A DNA stretch of 64,000 bases from Homarus americanus (GCF_018991925.1 NW_024727688.1:781501-845500), one strand, 5' to 3'; counted from the first letter of the stretch, positions 32,420 to 42,280 are shown. Notes: generated by a model not told the origin, from the letters alone. Numbers and translations are program-made.

Positions 32420-32830
32420 ACCGTAACTGGGACTCTTGAGGCTTCAATTAAAAAATTCATGAGGCTTTAATCAAGACCCTGAGGTTTCAATTAAAGGCCT
32501 CTTGAGGTTTCTGTTGAAGATTCCCCGAGTTTAATTGAAGGACTTTGGGGGGTTCATATATTGGAGTCAAGAGGTTTCAAATAGTGGAGCCATAGAGCCA
32601 TGAAACTGCAAGTAATGGAGCCATGGATACAGGCGCCTGAAACTTTAATTAGAGGAACCCGGAGGCTTCACTTAAACGAGTCCTGATATTACAAGTAAAG
32701 AAGCACCGAATCTTTAAATCAAGGAACCCTAAGGCTTCGAACAAATGTGCCTAAGACTGATTTAGTGCCATTGGCCAGAGGCTTCATTTACAGGAACCCG
32801 AAGCTTCATTTAAAGAAACCTCGTTACTGT
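32420..32830. repeat. Decayed ~30-bp array with GAGGCTTCAATTAAA core
   Basis: GAGGCTTCAATTAAA and variants (GAGGTTTCAATTAAA, GAAACTTTAATTAGA, GAGGCTTCACTTAAA, GAAGCTTCATTTAAA) recur about 12 times, often followed by GGAACCC or GGAGCC. The decay is even across the array. Confidence 0.75.
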
Positions 32831-33009
32831 GTCCGGCAAGTAGGAACACCACCGCCTCTCTTGGCATCTGACCACAAATTGCTTTTTTTCTTCTTATCTT
32901 TTCCGTTTTCTTTCTGGTCTTCCCATTTTTTCTAAGAATCTGGGGGAAACTTTAGGAATTTGGGGGAATTTATATTTTTTGTGGTATATGGGATTATTTT
33001 TTGTTTAAT
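32831..33009. other. T-rich unique stretch
   Basis: T-rich at 32880-32935 and 32970-33010. No gene seen. Confidence 0.5.
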
Positions 33010-33024
33010 TTAGGCGTTTATTGA

Positions 33025-33424
33025 CGTGAGTGAAGGGGAGGAAGAGAGATGTATGCTACAGAGGTGTGAATGGAAAGATGGAAGAGGAGGAGGATAGGAA
33101 GATGTAAAGTAAGAGAAATGCAGACAGATAACGAGAGAAATTTGAATAATGGAATAAGTGATAGAGAGGAAAAATGAGTGACAGGAATAGAAACAAGAGA
33201 GAAAGATAGACAGAAAGGAACAGAAAGAGAGGATAAAATTAAGAGAAAGTGAAGAAAGAAAGAAAATAGAGAAAAAGAGAGAGGGAGAGAGGAAAAAAGA
33301 AAGGAAAACAGAGAGAGAGAGGAAAAAAGAAAGGAAACAGAGAGAGAAAGAGAGAGAGAGAGAGAGGAAGAAAGAAAAGAAAACAGAGAGAGAGAAAGAG
33401 AGAGAGGGAGAGGAAAAACGAAGA
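33025..33424. repeat. Purine-rich domain with ~45-bp GAGAGAGGAAAAAAGAAAGG repeat
   Basis: A/G-rich plus strand. Toward the right (33270-33420) the segment GAGAGAGGAAAAAAGAAAGG plus AAACAGAGAGAGA repeats about four times. The long Ser/Leu/Phe-rich minus-strand frames come from its complement. Confidence 0.88.
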
Positions 33425-33589
33425 GGAAGTCTCATTTGACAAGTTGTGGGCCCAGAAACCATTACAGGAGAATTTACAATTTTGTTTTTGGTGTCAAGTC
33501 CAATTTTAGCCAGACAAGAAGTTCCCAAGTTGTGAATAAAGATGGCGATTTCCACATCATGTGTCTTTTGTATTAATTGGTGGGTAAGG
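33425..33589. other. Unique stretch
   Basis: Contains AAAGATGGCGATTTC at 33539, a third AAGATGGCG word. No gene recognised. Confidence 0.4.
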
Positions 33590-33601
33590 GTGTGTGTGTG
33601 T

Positions 33602-33663
<62 letters not shown>
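33590..33663. repeat. (TG)n-(CT)n compound microsatellite
   Basis: TG at 33590-33602 passing into CT at 33603-33663. Confidence 0.97.
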
Positions 33664-33666
<3 letters not shown>

Positions 33667-33803
33667 TTTTGTTTTCTCGTTCTTTCTTCTTCATGTTTTT
33701 GTCCCCTTCCACCTCTCTCTCTTCCTCCCTCTTACATTATTTTTCTCTTCAATATTTCTTGTCATATTTTTTTTTCCTTTTGTGTTTTTTCCATTTTGTT
33801 TCG

Positions 33804-33835
<32 letters not shown>

Positions 33836-33886
33836 GTATTTTTTCGCTCTGTCTCCTTATCATCGTTTTTTTTTCTTACTGATCGT

Positions 33887-33888
<2 letters not shown>
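33664..33888. other. Pyrimidine-rich stretch with a CT run
   Basis: C/T-rich with T runs, and CT run at 33811-33835. Confidence 0.8.
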
Positions 33889-33965
<77 letters not shown>

Positions 33966-33980
33966 ACACACACACACACA
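33889..33980. repeat. (CA)n microsatellite
   Basis: 92 bp CA run with one T substitution at 33960. Confidence 0.97.
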
Positions 33981-34029
33981 TCCTAATGCATTTTTTTTCT
34001 GTGACGTCTGATGAATAAATACATTTTTC

Positions 34030-34440
34030 ATGGACTGGTCTTCTCGTCACTGCCTCTTCCCCTCATCCTCCCCCCTCCACTTACTCTCCCCTCTCCCCTC
34101 ACTATCTCCTCCCCTGACCCATCTTACCATCACCCCTCCCCCCCTTTCTTCCCTCTCACTTCAGACTTTCTCCTTCATTATTATTCCTCACTCTCTCCCT
34201 CTCACATTCTTCTTATTCTCCTTACCCTCGTCCTCCCTCTCACTATCTCCTCTCACCCTCTATATTCACGCCCTCTTTTTCTGTTTTTGTTTCTTGTCTC
34301 TTCATTCCCTCTTCATTCCTCACTCACTCCTCTCCCACTCTTCCCCCCACTCTTCTTTTTCTTCCACACTCCCTCTTCATTCTCCTCTCCTTCCCCCCCA
34401 CCCTCTCTCACTTCTCTTCTATTCCTCCTCAATATACTAA
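34030..34440. repeat. ~410-bp pyrimidine-rich domain
   Basis: C/T-rich plus strand with recurring CTCCCCTCACTATCTCCT-like words (34085, 34150, 34230), suggesting an eroded minisatellite. Plus-strand Ser/Leu/Pro-rich frames follow from composition. Confidence 0.85.
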
Positions 34441-34690
34441 CAAAATACACCACGTTATCCTCCTTGGCGATAGTTTAAACGCCAGGCGAACGTACGACCT
34501 CCTAACACGAAGTTTTCAATTCTTTCCGGCTATTTTCCCGCCGCCAAAACATTACAAAATATTACCTAAATATTACGTTACCAGTACAAAGCTTTACAAA
34601 ATATTATATGAATTTACGTTATTATTTTTTATATATGATATATTTTTTTTAATATGTCGTGAAGGATGGATGTTATTATTATTATCGTCG
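34441..34690. other. Unique AT-rich stretch
   Basis: AT-rich with repeated AATATTAC words at 34550-34620. No gene seen. Confidence 0.5.
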
Positions 34691-34740
<50 letters not shown>

Positions 34741-34741
34741 T
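34691..34741. repeat. (CAT)n microsatellite
   Basis: 17 CAT units. Confidence 0.97.
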
Positions 34742-34810
34742 AAAGTTAAGTTCTTGTCTGAAAAAAAAAATCGACTTCAACACGAGTAAATGCACCAGCA
34801 CGAATAATGA

Positions 34811-34930
34811 GTACGGCGGCTGAGTGGTTATCATACTGGGCGTGGCAAACCAGTAGTCTGAGGGTTCGAATCTTTAATGATGAGGCGGTATATGATTGAT
34901 ATCTGATGCGTACCAGCAACTAGTAACTCC
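34811..34930 (+). mobile_element. Candidate tRNA-derived SINE (5' head)
   Basis: CGGCTGAGTGG (34817-34827) is a good Pol III A box and GGTTCGAATC (34863-34872) is an exact B-box consensus, 46 bp apart. The T-stem around the B box pairs poorly and no acceptor stem is present, so it is a tRNA-derived relic rather than a tRNA gene. Its tail does not resemble that of the candidate at 20868 beyond the promoter boxes. The right boundary is uncertain. Confidence 0.55.
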
Positions 34931-35339
34931 GCCCTCCTTCTGTGTACTGCCTTGATGTAAATGGTTAATTAACATACAGTACAAATAACCTGATAAGATG
35001 ATGGCAGAGAGATGCAGTTTTAAGTATCTTCTGAGGTCTCCAGCTGGACCTTGTAAGTGGGTAAATTCCTCAATTTTACTTCTGAGTCTCTTCGTGTAAA
35101 AATGATAAACAGAAACTACATAAAATACTGTCCTAGCAACTCGTAAAAACTGTTATTGGTCCGTAAATCAAAGTTTAGAAATGGTGTGTACTTTGGTGGG
35201 GTGGTGAGGGTAGGAAGGACACCCCCCACTTGGCCCGCTCCTGTACACACACACACAAGTAATGTATCCTGGAGTGGTTTACAGAAGCCTCCACAGATTT
35301 GTGTATTTTCTCGAGAGGCAGGACTACATAGAGAGCTAG
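34931..35339. other. Unique stretch
   Basis: No gene recognised. The minus-strand frame reaching 35391 starts with GTG and has no known domain. Confidence 0.45.
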
Positions 35340-35455
35340 TTGTTCCCTCTGTCTGTTCCTCCCTGTCCCACCGCGTCTCACTCCGTCTCACCCCTCAATC
35401 CTACCCTCCCCATCCTACCCTGTCTCACCCCGTCCCTCCCTGTCCCACACCCGTC
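35340..35455. repeat. Decayed CCCTGTCCCACC / CGTCTCACTC array
   Basis: CTGTCCCAC, CGTCTCAC and CCTACCCTC words recur about ten times over 115 bp. Confidence 0.65.
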
Positions 35456-35615
35456 TTATTTACCCTCCTGCTGGCTTCTGTAGTCGTTCTCGGGCGTTCA
35501 GGAAGGCATAAGAATATCCCCCCAAAGTTTATTCATAAACATTGGTGGGAGTAAAAAGCTCAGTTATAAAGTCGAGGTTTTAACAGTAATTTCCATACGA
35601 TGACAGTATCATAAA

Positions 35616-35679
35616 GTTACGGCTTAACTACGGCATAATAGTAACGTACGGCTTAACTACGATATAATAGTAACGTACC
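35616..35679. repeat. Two-copy ~31-bp tandem duplication
   Basis: ACGGCTTAACTACG(G/A)(C/T)ATAATAGTAAC occurs twice head to tail with two differences. Confidence 0.9.
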
Positions 35680-36052
35680 GAACACCTAACGCATAAAGAG
35701 CCATTTACACATTAATGGAATCAGACTTGTGGATTTTGTAAGAGGAACACTCCCGCTCTGGTCCACCATCCCACCACCATATGGAGTTCTCGATTGATGG
35801 TAAATGAATGTTAAGGAGCGTATAAAAGGGGCAGAGGTCTGGGCAGCTGTTGGGTCCAGTTGGCTCTCAAGTGCTGCCCATTCAGTTCCCCCCAAGTCAA
35901 AAATGGGACTTAGAGCCGTGGCCATTGAGGGAGGTGGGTAGTGAAGAGTAGGAGGTGAATGAAGGTTGGTCGGCCCCACTCGTCACCCCCTTCAGGCTGT
36001 GTTTGTCGTGGTTTATGTTCATGAGTCTTGATGGAGCGACACTAGTGCTGGT
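35680..36052. other. Unique stretch
   Basis: Apart from the TATA-like element, mixed-composition sequence with no recognised gene. Confidence 0.45.
35821..35831 (+). promoter_or_regulatory. Candidate TATA box (TATAAAAGGGG)
   Basis: TATAAAAGGGG is a near-ideal TATA element in GC-richer surroundings. No initiator (TCAGT-like) lies at the expected 28-31 bp, where GTTGGGTCC is found. Downstream, an ATG at about 35905 opens only a 12-codon frame before a stop. Could be a promoter of an unseen split gene, or chance. Confidence 0.2.
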
Positions 36053-36166
36053 CTGGTGGTGATGGTGGTAGTGGTGGTGATGATGGTGGTGGTGATGATG
36101 GTGGTGGTGGGAGTGGTGGTGATGGTGGTAGTGGTGGTGATGATGATGATAGTAGTAGTGATGATA
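36053..36166. repeat. TGG/TGA trinucleotide array
   Basis: GGTGGTGATGATGGTGG-type units, with a 60-bp block (TGGTGATGGTGGTAGTGGTG onward) duplicated at about 36057 and 36117. Confidence 0.92.
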
Positions 36167-36207
36167 AGTGGTTGTGTGTCCTGAACTTACCTACGAAAAT
36201 AATTCAT

Positions 36208-36210
<3 letters not shown>

Positions 36211-36296
<86 letters not shown>
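36211..36296. repeat. (GA)n microsatellite
   Basis: 86 bp with one GG slip at about 36268. Confidence 0.98.
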
Positions 36297-36957
36297 CAAA
36301 GGAAAAATAACGTGTGGAATAGAAGGAAGGGGGTGGAAACAAAGAAGAGGGAAGAAATAAAGAAGAATAGGAAAGAATGAGAGAGAGAGAGAGAGGTTTG
36401 ATCAAGTGGGCGGCAACAGCAGCACTTGAAGGTATACACAAGAACTCAAGTCATTGTGTGTTCTTACATTGTTATTATTATTCACGTTTTCGTTCGGCAG
36501 CAGAGGAGAGGGGAGACTCAAGTGAGGGAGAATGAAGCGGTCAGTAATGTTTGTGGGAAGAGAGAGAGAGAGAGAGAGAGGTGGGGGCAACTCAACAAAG
36601 AAACTAATGATAAAAAAAAAACACCACCTCGTCAAAATCATGAAAAAAAAAAACACCCACGAGACGACAGCCAAAGAGGACAATTATTACGTCATAAAAA
36701 AACCACCAAAACAATGATGACGTCACTAAAGGGGGGGAGGAAAACAAACAACCAACTAGTAAAGACAAGGGAAGAAAATAGTGTGTTAAGAGTAATATAA
36801 AATAAAGTTGTGTGGTAAAGAGGAGAAGAAGAGACTCGTAAATCAGGAAGAATGTGTAAAGTTGGTGAGCTTAGAGGAGACTTAACACTAGGCTTAAAAT
36901 GTGTTTATAGCATGTGATTAATAAAGTGTTGGCTAGTAGAGGGGGGGGGGAGTGTTT
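36297..36957. other. Purine-rich then A-rich stretch
   Basis: Contains GA runs at 36379-36394 and 36561-36581, A runs of 8-10 at 36612 and 36644, and a G10 run at 36941-36950. No gene seen. Confidence 0.65.
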
Positions 36958-37171
36958 GATAATAATAATAATAATGGTGTGATGATACTACTATTATTGT
37001 TATTCCTGCTATTACTATTACTGCTGCTGCTGCTGCTATTACTATTGTTACTGCTACTATTATTATTGTTACTACTACTACTAATGATGTTACTATTATT
37101 GTTACTACTATTATTATTACCATTACTTATGTTACTGTTATTGTTACGACTACTACTACTACTACTACTAC

Positions 37172-37215
<44 letters not shown>

Positions 37216-37222
37216 GTAATAA
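36958..37222. repeat. Mixed ATT/ACT/CTG trinucleotide array
   Basis: About 265 bp almost entirely of triplets in one register: AAT, CTA/ATT, CTG (37020-37036), ACT/ATT, then (CTA)n and (AAT)n. Gives poly-Leu/poly-Ile on the plus strand and poly-Ser/Asn on the minus strand. Confidence 0.95.
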
Positions 37223-37551
37223 ACCAAACACACATACTGTACCTCCCTCAACTATACCTGTGAACATTAAGCTAAACAGGCAGCAATCTGGCCACCCAAA
37301 CCACAGGTGTAGGGGGGGAGGAGGGGGGGTGGGCCTGTAGCTAAAGTCGAATTTTATGGAGCGTTAGTTAGGGGGCAACCCACTAAAGGCCCCCATAGAG
37401 TGCAACGAATGTGGAACAACTGGTCGGTAATTGGCGTGAAACAACTCTCTAACGTGGTCATACATACGAACGGACAATTAAAGCGTATGTACATAGGTGG
37501 AGCCAGCCAGGACAACCGATTTTTTTTTTATCAAGAGAGTTCCGTAACGCT
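37223..37551. other. Unique stretch
   Basis: G-rich patch at 37309-37332. A short frame with an ATG at about 37409 encodes a mixed-composition peptide that soon runs into poly-Thr/His from the AC repeat. Not supported as a gene. Confidence 0.4.
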
Positions 37552-37584
<33 letters not shown>

Positions 37585-37625
37585 CATCATCATCTAGATT
37601 TATAGTGAGAGAGAGAGAGAGAGAG
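37552..37625. repeat. (AC)n, (ATC)n and (GA)n compound
   Basis: AC at 37552-37582, ATC at 37582-37594, GA at 37607-37625. Confidence 0.95.
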
Positions 37626-37734
37626 TTAACAGCCAATAGGAAACCAGTAAAAAAAGGTACAGGTATATAGAGCAATTAGATAGGCCCAGATATCCTATTT
37701 GATATGCAGATGAGGCGGTCGTGGCGTGTGTCTC

Positions 37735-37817
37735 CGGGGGTTCTGGGGGACAGCTGGGAGTTCTAGGGGACAGCTGGGGGCTCTAGGGGACAGCTGGGAA
37801 TTCTAGGAGGCAGCTGG
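37735..37817. repeat. 20-bp minisatellite GGGACAGCTGGGAGTTCTAG
   Basis: Four copies with minor changes (GGGGGA, GGCTCTAG, GGAGGCAG). Each has a CAGCTG palindrome. Confidence 0.93.
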
Positions 37818-37829
37818 TCAGGCCGATTC

Positions 37830-38179
37830 GCCATTTTCAGTACGTAATAATAATAATCATCATTAGTATCATTATATGCCAATAAGTGTAATAATAATAA
37901 TAATAATAATAATAAATATATAACAAATATAATTATACAGGTAATAAAAGTAATTAATTTTTGTTACAGCTACAAAGCTTTTAACACTGTTGACAATTTT
38001 GGCCATTATTTCCATCAACATTTAAACGTAAATAAAATAAAATATAAAACACAGGAATCCTTATTTTTTTTCCTGATTTAATTTCTCGTTAAGAAAGTGC
38101 TATAATGATCCTTCAAGTAGGGCGAGAGGGGGGGGGGGGAGAAAGGGAGTGTAGATAACTTTCTTTCTTACTTTCTATT
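37830..38179. other. AT-rich stretch with short AAT runs
   Basis: AAT runs at 37847-37858 and 37891-37914, and a G run at 38130-38140. No gene seen. Confidence 0.5.
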
Positions 38180-38406
38180 CGTGAAGATGTCAAGAAGTGG
38201 TCATAAAGTATTCCGATAACGATAAGATTCAAGTTCCTTTATTTTTGGGGAGTTACGAGAAAGAAAAGGACATTGATTACCTGCACCTTTTTATATTTCA
38301 TCTCACCCTTTCAAATTGTCGTGGAAGTGTCAATAAGCTGTGACATGGAGCTCTAATGACTCAGAATAGTTAGGTGATAAGATGCAGTTCCCTTCCATTT
38401 TTTGAG
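38180..38406. repeat. Diverged tandem duplication, ~139 bp apart
   Basis: CGTGAAGATGTCAAGAAGTG...GATAAGATTCAAGTTCC at 38180-38255 matches CGTGGAAGTGTCAATAAGCTGTG...GATAAGATGCAGTTCCC at 38319-38406, both ending in a T-rich run. About 60-70% matched by eye. Confidence 0.6.
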
Positions 38407-38409
38407 TGT

Positions 38410-38530
38410 GAAGGAAGAAAAGGTAGAGAGAGGGGAGAGAGGAGGGAGGGGAGAGGAGGGGAGGGGAAGGTAGGGGAAGGGAAGGGAGGGGAAGGGAAGG
38501 GAAGGGAGGGGAAGGGAAGGGAGGGGAAGA
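38410..38530. repeat. (GGGAA)n-like purine array
   Basis: GGGAAGGGAA and GGGAGGGGAA units, all purine on the plus strand except one T. Confidence 0.93.
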
Positions 38531-38885
38531 GTTTTGTTACCCTGAGGTGGTGATGTTGAGTGTGGTGATAAGAGACGGTCTTAATGAGGCTATTTGATGG
38601 TGGAAACTTAATGGGGAAAGAGCTAAACAACTTGACTGTGATTAAGTTAGACCGAAAGAGACATATTCCCATTCCCAAACAGCCGACTTTAGTGATTAAT
38701 TTATGACACTGGTCGAATAAAGTTAGTTTGTGTATTATAGTATATGTTTATGTTTTATATATAAGGGGAAGTATTATAAACAGTTTACTTGAGATAATGT
38801 AGATTATATAACATAAAAGCCAACTATTTATTTTCCTCTAGTTTTCTTATCTATATCATTGTGCTTTCGCCTTCGTAATTCTTTC
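38531..38885. other. Unique AT-rich stretch
   Basis: No gene or repeat unit seen. Confidence 0.5.
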
Positions 38886-39133
38886 CTTCATTACGTCCAC
38901 GCTTCATAACTACGTTCACCTTTCATAACTACGCCCACCCTTCATAACTACGTTCACCTATCATAACTACGTCCACGCTTCATAACTACGTTCACCTTTC
39001 ATAACTACGCCCACCCTTCATTACGCCCACCCTTCATAACTACGTCCACCCTTCATAACTACGCCCACCCTTCATTACGCCCACCCTTCATAACTACGTC
39101 CACCCTTCATAACTACGTCCACCCTTCACCCTT
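38886..39133. repeat. 19-bp minisatellite CATAACTACGTCCACCCTT
   Basis: About 13 copies, with alternating TACGTCC/TACGCCC/TACGTTC and a short CATTACGCCCACCCTT variant lacking AACT. Two multi-copy blocks repeat as units (about 38900-38970 and 39010-39080), showing expansion by segments. Confidence 0.95.
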
Positions 39134-39229
39134 CTTCTTACACAGGTAGAGCCAAAACACTCCTTGTAATGTACACTCTAGTCCCTCTGTTATCTCGTGT
39201 CCTCCTTCCCACTTTTGATTGATTGATTG

Positions 39230-39735
39230 ACACCTGTAACTGATCTCCTCTTTGGTCTTAATTCTCTCATTTTATTACATCTCTCATTCGTCTTCTCCCT
39301 CACCACCCAGTCTCTCCTCCCTTATGGCTGTTACTCTACACTGTCCCCATGTCGGATCTTCCCCTCAGCCCACAACAACCTCCAAGCGTCTTCATTTTCT
39401 TCTCTTCTGGAGCATCCCTAAGGACCAATCTCCCTGTCTCCCTGTCTCTCTTTCTCCCTTTCTCCCTGTTTCCCTGGTCCTGACCAACAGTCCACTTGTC
39501 TTTCCCTCAATTCCCCTTCTCTCGTTTCATTTTTTTTCATTCCTTCTACCTCCTCTTCTACCCTCCTGTCTCCCCTACGATTCCTACCTCCCCTACCCTC
39601 TTGTCTCCTCTACCCTCCCACTTCTCCCTATCCTCCCCCAGCCTCCCGCCTCCCTACTCTCCCCCCCTGCCTCCCCCTGCTTCCCCCCTGCCTCCCCACC
39701 CCCTGAGCCCCCGTATCCCCTACTCGTCTCCTCAC
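39230..39735. repeat. ~500-bp pyrimidine-rich domain
   Basis: C/T-rich plus strand with local repeats: CTCCCTGTCTCCCTG (39430-39475), CCTACCCTCCTGTCTC (39550-39620) and CCCCTGCCTCCCC (39660-39700). The plus-strand 169- and 171-codon frames are Ser/Pro/Leu-rich. Confidence 0.85.
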
Positions 39736-39834
39736 CAATGGGTCGAGTTAATATTGCATAATGTCTGGAAGAAGACCAACCTGCGCACGTGGGTATCGGG
39801 TCCCCTAGTTACACCATGTAGACGTTGTGTCGTG

Positions 39835-39952
39835 TACCGCCGACTCACCTCATCCGTACCGCCGTCTCACCTCACCCGTACCGCCGACTCACTTCACCCG
39901 TACCGCCGACTCACTTCACCCGTACCACCGACTCACCTCACCCAAGTACATC
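39835..39952. repeat. 21-bp minisatellite (GTACCGCCGACTCACCTCA core)
   Basis: Five to six copies of CGTACCGCCGACTCACTTCA-type units, rich in CG dinucleotides. Confidence 0.93.
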
Positions 39953-40385
39953 CGACGCTACAAACTCCCTTCTTATTTTTTTTAAGTGTTTGCCAGCGAG
40001 GTTGCAATTAACCTTCGATTTCTCACGTCGTGGGTCTGCGTGCTGGAGAGTGCTGCTGTTCTTGTGTTGGGTCGCCCCGCAATATACTCGTAAAATGTGA
40101 TACTTCCCGTTGACTGTCATCATGCAAGGAGCACAGACACGCCCACCACTACCCCCACCCACCCCCCCCACACACACACACGGCAAGGGATCAAGGGATA
40201 GGAGGGAAAGGTAGGAAGGCTGGGGGGAGGGGGGGGAGGGAGTGAAGAGGAGGGATGGATGTGGATAAAGGGAGGAGGATGAAGGGGTGAAGTTACACAG
40301 GAGGGAGGGAGAGGAGTGTCACAGACGAGGCAGAGCGACAACTAAGCTAAAGCCTTGAAAGTAAAAGTCTCATTGATGTCCAGGG
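39953..40385. other. Unique stretch then G-rich segment
   Basis: C/A-rich at 40141-40181, purine/G-rich at 40182-40315 with long G runs at 40220-40236. No gene seen. Confidence 0.5.
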
Positions 40386-40448
40386 TATAAAGAGCAAGCT
40401 GCCAGTCACAGCTCACTCATCTGGCCAAAAGGGGGGAGACTTGTCGTG
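40386..40448 (+). promoter_or_regulatory. Candidate core promoter: TATA, initiator-like and DPE-like at correct spacing
   Basis: TATAAA at 40386-40391; TCACTC with its A at 40415 (29 bp from the first T), differing from the arthropod initiator TCAKTY only at K; and TGTCGTG at 40442-40448, matching six of seven DPE positions (RGWCGTG) at exactly +28 to +34 from that A. An ATG follows 55 bp downstream of the A. Each element alone is common; the spacing of all three is what makes it worth listing. Confidence 0.25.
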
Positions 40449-40469
40449 ATTTATTCAAGTTCCCGGTGA

Positions 40470-40745
40470 ATGACTGAGCGATTTATTCTGTGTAAAACTC
40501 TTGAGAGCGCAGAGATATGCATAAATATGTCCAGTTTCTTCCAACACAGCGTGAATATTCATCGCATTAGGGGACGCGGGACGCCAGCCTCTTTAATTGT
40601 GACCTCTGTGGCCCAGGTGGTATGTCGGGGATGGGGAGAGACGCCGTGTCTGATGGAGGCACTGACGCCGTGTCTGACTTTGGGGATAGGGGAGAGGTGC
40701 CTGACGGAGGAGGTATGTACTGACGCCGTGCCTGATCTTTCCTGA
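40470..40745 (+). CDS. Hypothetical ORF, 91 codons, downstream of the candidate promoter
   Basis: ATG-initiated frame of 91 residues. The first ~49 residues are of mixed composition with no recognised motif. At 40616/40617 a CAG|GTGGTAT string is a plausible splice donor. Beyond it the frame enters a three-copy ACGCCGTG(T/C)CTGA repeat and then a stop, so the downstream residues would be intron-like. Best read as a possible first exon; equally it may be chance. No signal peptide or domain is recognised. Confidence 0.15.
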   Translation: MTERFILCKTLESAEICINMSSFFQHSVNIHRIRGRGTPASLIVTSVAQVVCRGWGETPCLMEALTPCLTLGIGERCLTEEVCTDAVPDLS

Positions 40746-40755
40746 CAGTGCAAGC

Positions 40756-41075
40756 ATCTCTTCGAGTGATTAATGAGCTCCCTGAAGAAGTAAAATTCTA
40801 CCAAACTGAGTGAAGAACTTCCTGGCGAAATGAGGGACTCCCTAAAGGATTGAAAATGTCCTTAGCAGGTTAAGGAACTGCTTGGTAAAGTGAGAGTGAG
40901 TGTCAGAGTGAAATTGGGATCTCCGTAGACTTGGGGAGAAGGTTTGTGTCGGGGTGAAGAGCTGTGGCGTGGTGAGCTCTACGGACACTTAAGGAACTAC
41001 ATAACGCACTAAGGAGCTGTGTGACGTCGCGAGATGCCCATTGGTTGAATGAGGAGCCCACCGAGGGAGTTAGGT
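40756..41075. repeat. Decayed array with AAGGAACTCCCTG-like core
   Basis: TGAGCTCCCTGAAGAAGT, GAAGAACTTCCTGGCGAAAT, GAGGGACTCCCTAAAGGATT, AAGGAACTGCTTGGTAAAGT and later AAGGAACTACATAACGCA recur at about 22-40 bp spacing. Too diverged for an exact unit. Confidence 0.55.
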
Positions 41076-41098
41076 GAGCGAGGGACACCATTCTCTTG

Positions 41099-41126
41099 AA
41101 GGAAGGAAGGAAGGAAGGAAGGAAGG
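41099..41126. repeat. (GGAA)n microsatellite
   Basis: Seven GGAA units. Confidence 0.96.
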
Positions 41127-41344
41127 TCTTGGGGTATAAAGCCGTGTTATTAAATCTTTATTACTATAATTATTATTTTTTTTTTACCTCGCGTCGTAAA
41201 AGAAAATATTTGATAGTAGATAATTGTCCTCCTCGTCAGTTGTTTTTTATTAGCTGAGTCAGACAGCTGTATAAATGTCTGTCTTGGTTCTATCACTTCT
41301 CATTCACTCACTCAAGCTGATGATCAAGCCTTTTATTACACTAT

Positions 41345-41348
<4 letters not shown>

Positions 41349-41378
<30 letters not shown>
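41349..41378. repeat. (CT)n microsatellite
   Basis: Fifteen CT units. 41127-41348 is unique AT-rich sequence. Confidence 0.96.
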
Positions 41379-41380
<2 letters not shown>

Positions 41381-41399
41381 ATCCGTCACCTGAAGATGA

Positions 41400-41770
41400 G
41401 ATAATGATCGGTAAGTTCTCTCGCCCTGGTGGAGTGAGGAGTGTGGATGATGAGGAAGAGAGGTGGGTGAGTAATGGGGATGGGTGAGCCTTAGAATGTG
41501 GATGGGAAGGAATGGTGGATGAAGAGAGCAAATGGATAGGTGGAAGGAATAGAAATGAGGAATGGGTGAAAGCAAAAGTAGGAAGGTGGGGGTGGGTGGG
41601 GGCGTTAGGGAGTAATGGGAAATAATAGATGTTAGGATGTTGATATGGAAATAGGATGCGCAACACGTCTCCCACAGTGGGCGTGTGGGAGGGAGGAGGG
41701 AGAGAAGAGGCGGTCTCTGTGGGCGTGTGGAAGGAGGTACCCCACAACCATCCCCACCTCTCTTATTTGT
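41400..41770. other. Purine/G-rich stretch
   Basis: Plus-strand purine bias with GGAATG, GGATGGG and GGTGGG words. Minus-strand frames (for example 41336-41824) are Ser/Pro/His-rich from the complement. Confidence 0.65.
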
Positions 41771-41878
41771 AGACCCAGCACCAATGGGGAGATGTGGGGG
41801 GGAGGAGATGGGTATTAGCCTCATAAACTCGCCCGACCAGGTTCAGGGTGGGACATCTGGTGGCGTTTGTTGTAATTT

Positions 41879-41883
<5 letters not shown>

Positions 41884-41967
<84 letters not shown>
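41884..41967. repeat. (CT)n microsatellite
   Basis: 42 CT units. Confidence 0.98.
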
Positions 41968-41969
<2 letters not shown>

Positions 41970-42084
41970 TTTTGTGGTAAATGGGTGACATGGGGAGATA
42001 GGGCGCCATTGTTTTGAATTAACTAACCGGGGAGGTTAAAGACAGGGTCGGGGAGCCTCATACCCAACCATGACTAATGTGACG

Positions 42085-42280
42085 TGGAGGGGGGAGGGTG
42101 GATGGGGGAGAGGAGTTGGGGAGGATGGGGTTGGGGAGGAGGAAAGAGAGGAGAGGGAAAGGAGGAAAGTGAGGGAATTGATTGTAGAGGAAGGTGCAAT
42201 GATGTGAGTGAAGGGAGGGGAGTGTAAGGAATGGAAGGGGTCTGGGAGAGGGAAGGGAGATGGAAGGGGTAAGGGTTATT
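42085..42280. other. Purine/G-rich stretch
   Basis: GGGGAGGA and GGAAGG words with no clear unit. Confidence 0.7.

Noticed and set aside
32218..33553. AAGATGGCG words at 32.2, 32.3 and 33.5 kb as a Polycomb/YY1 response element
   Set aside because: Three scattered 9-bp matches with no clustering of partner motifs; two belong to an unremarkable unique stretch.
34811..34885. Functional tRNA gene
   Set aside because: The A and B boxes are good, but the ends do not pair as an acceptor stem and the T-stem is poorly paired, so it is treated as a SINE head.
39252..40011. 169- and 171-codon plus-strand ORFs
   Set aside because: Translation of a C/T-rich domain followed by the 21-bp GTACCGCCGACTCA array.
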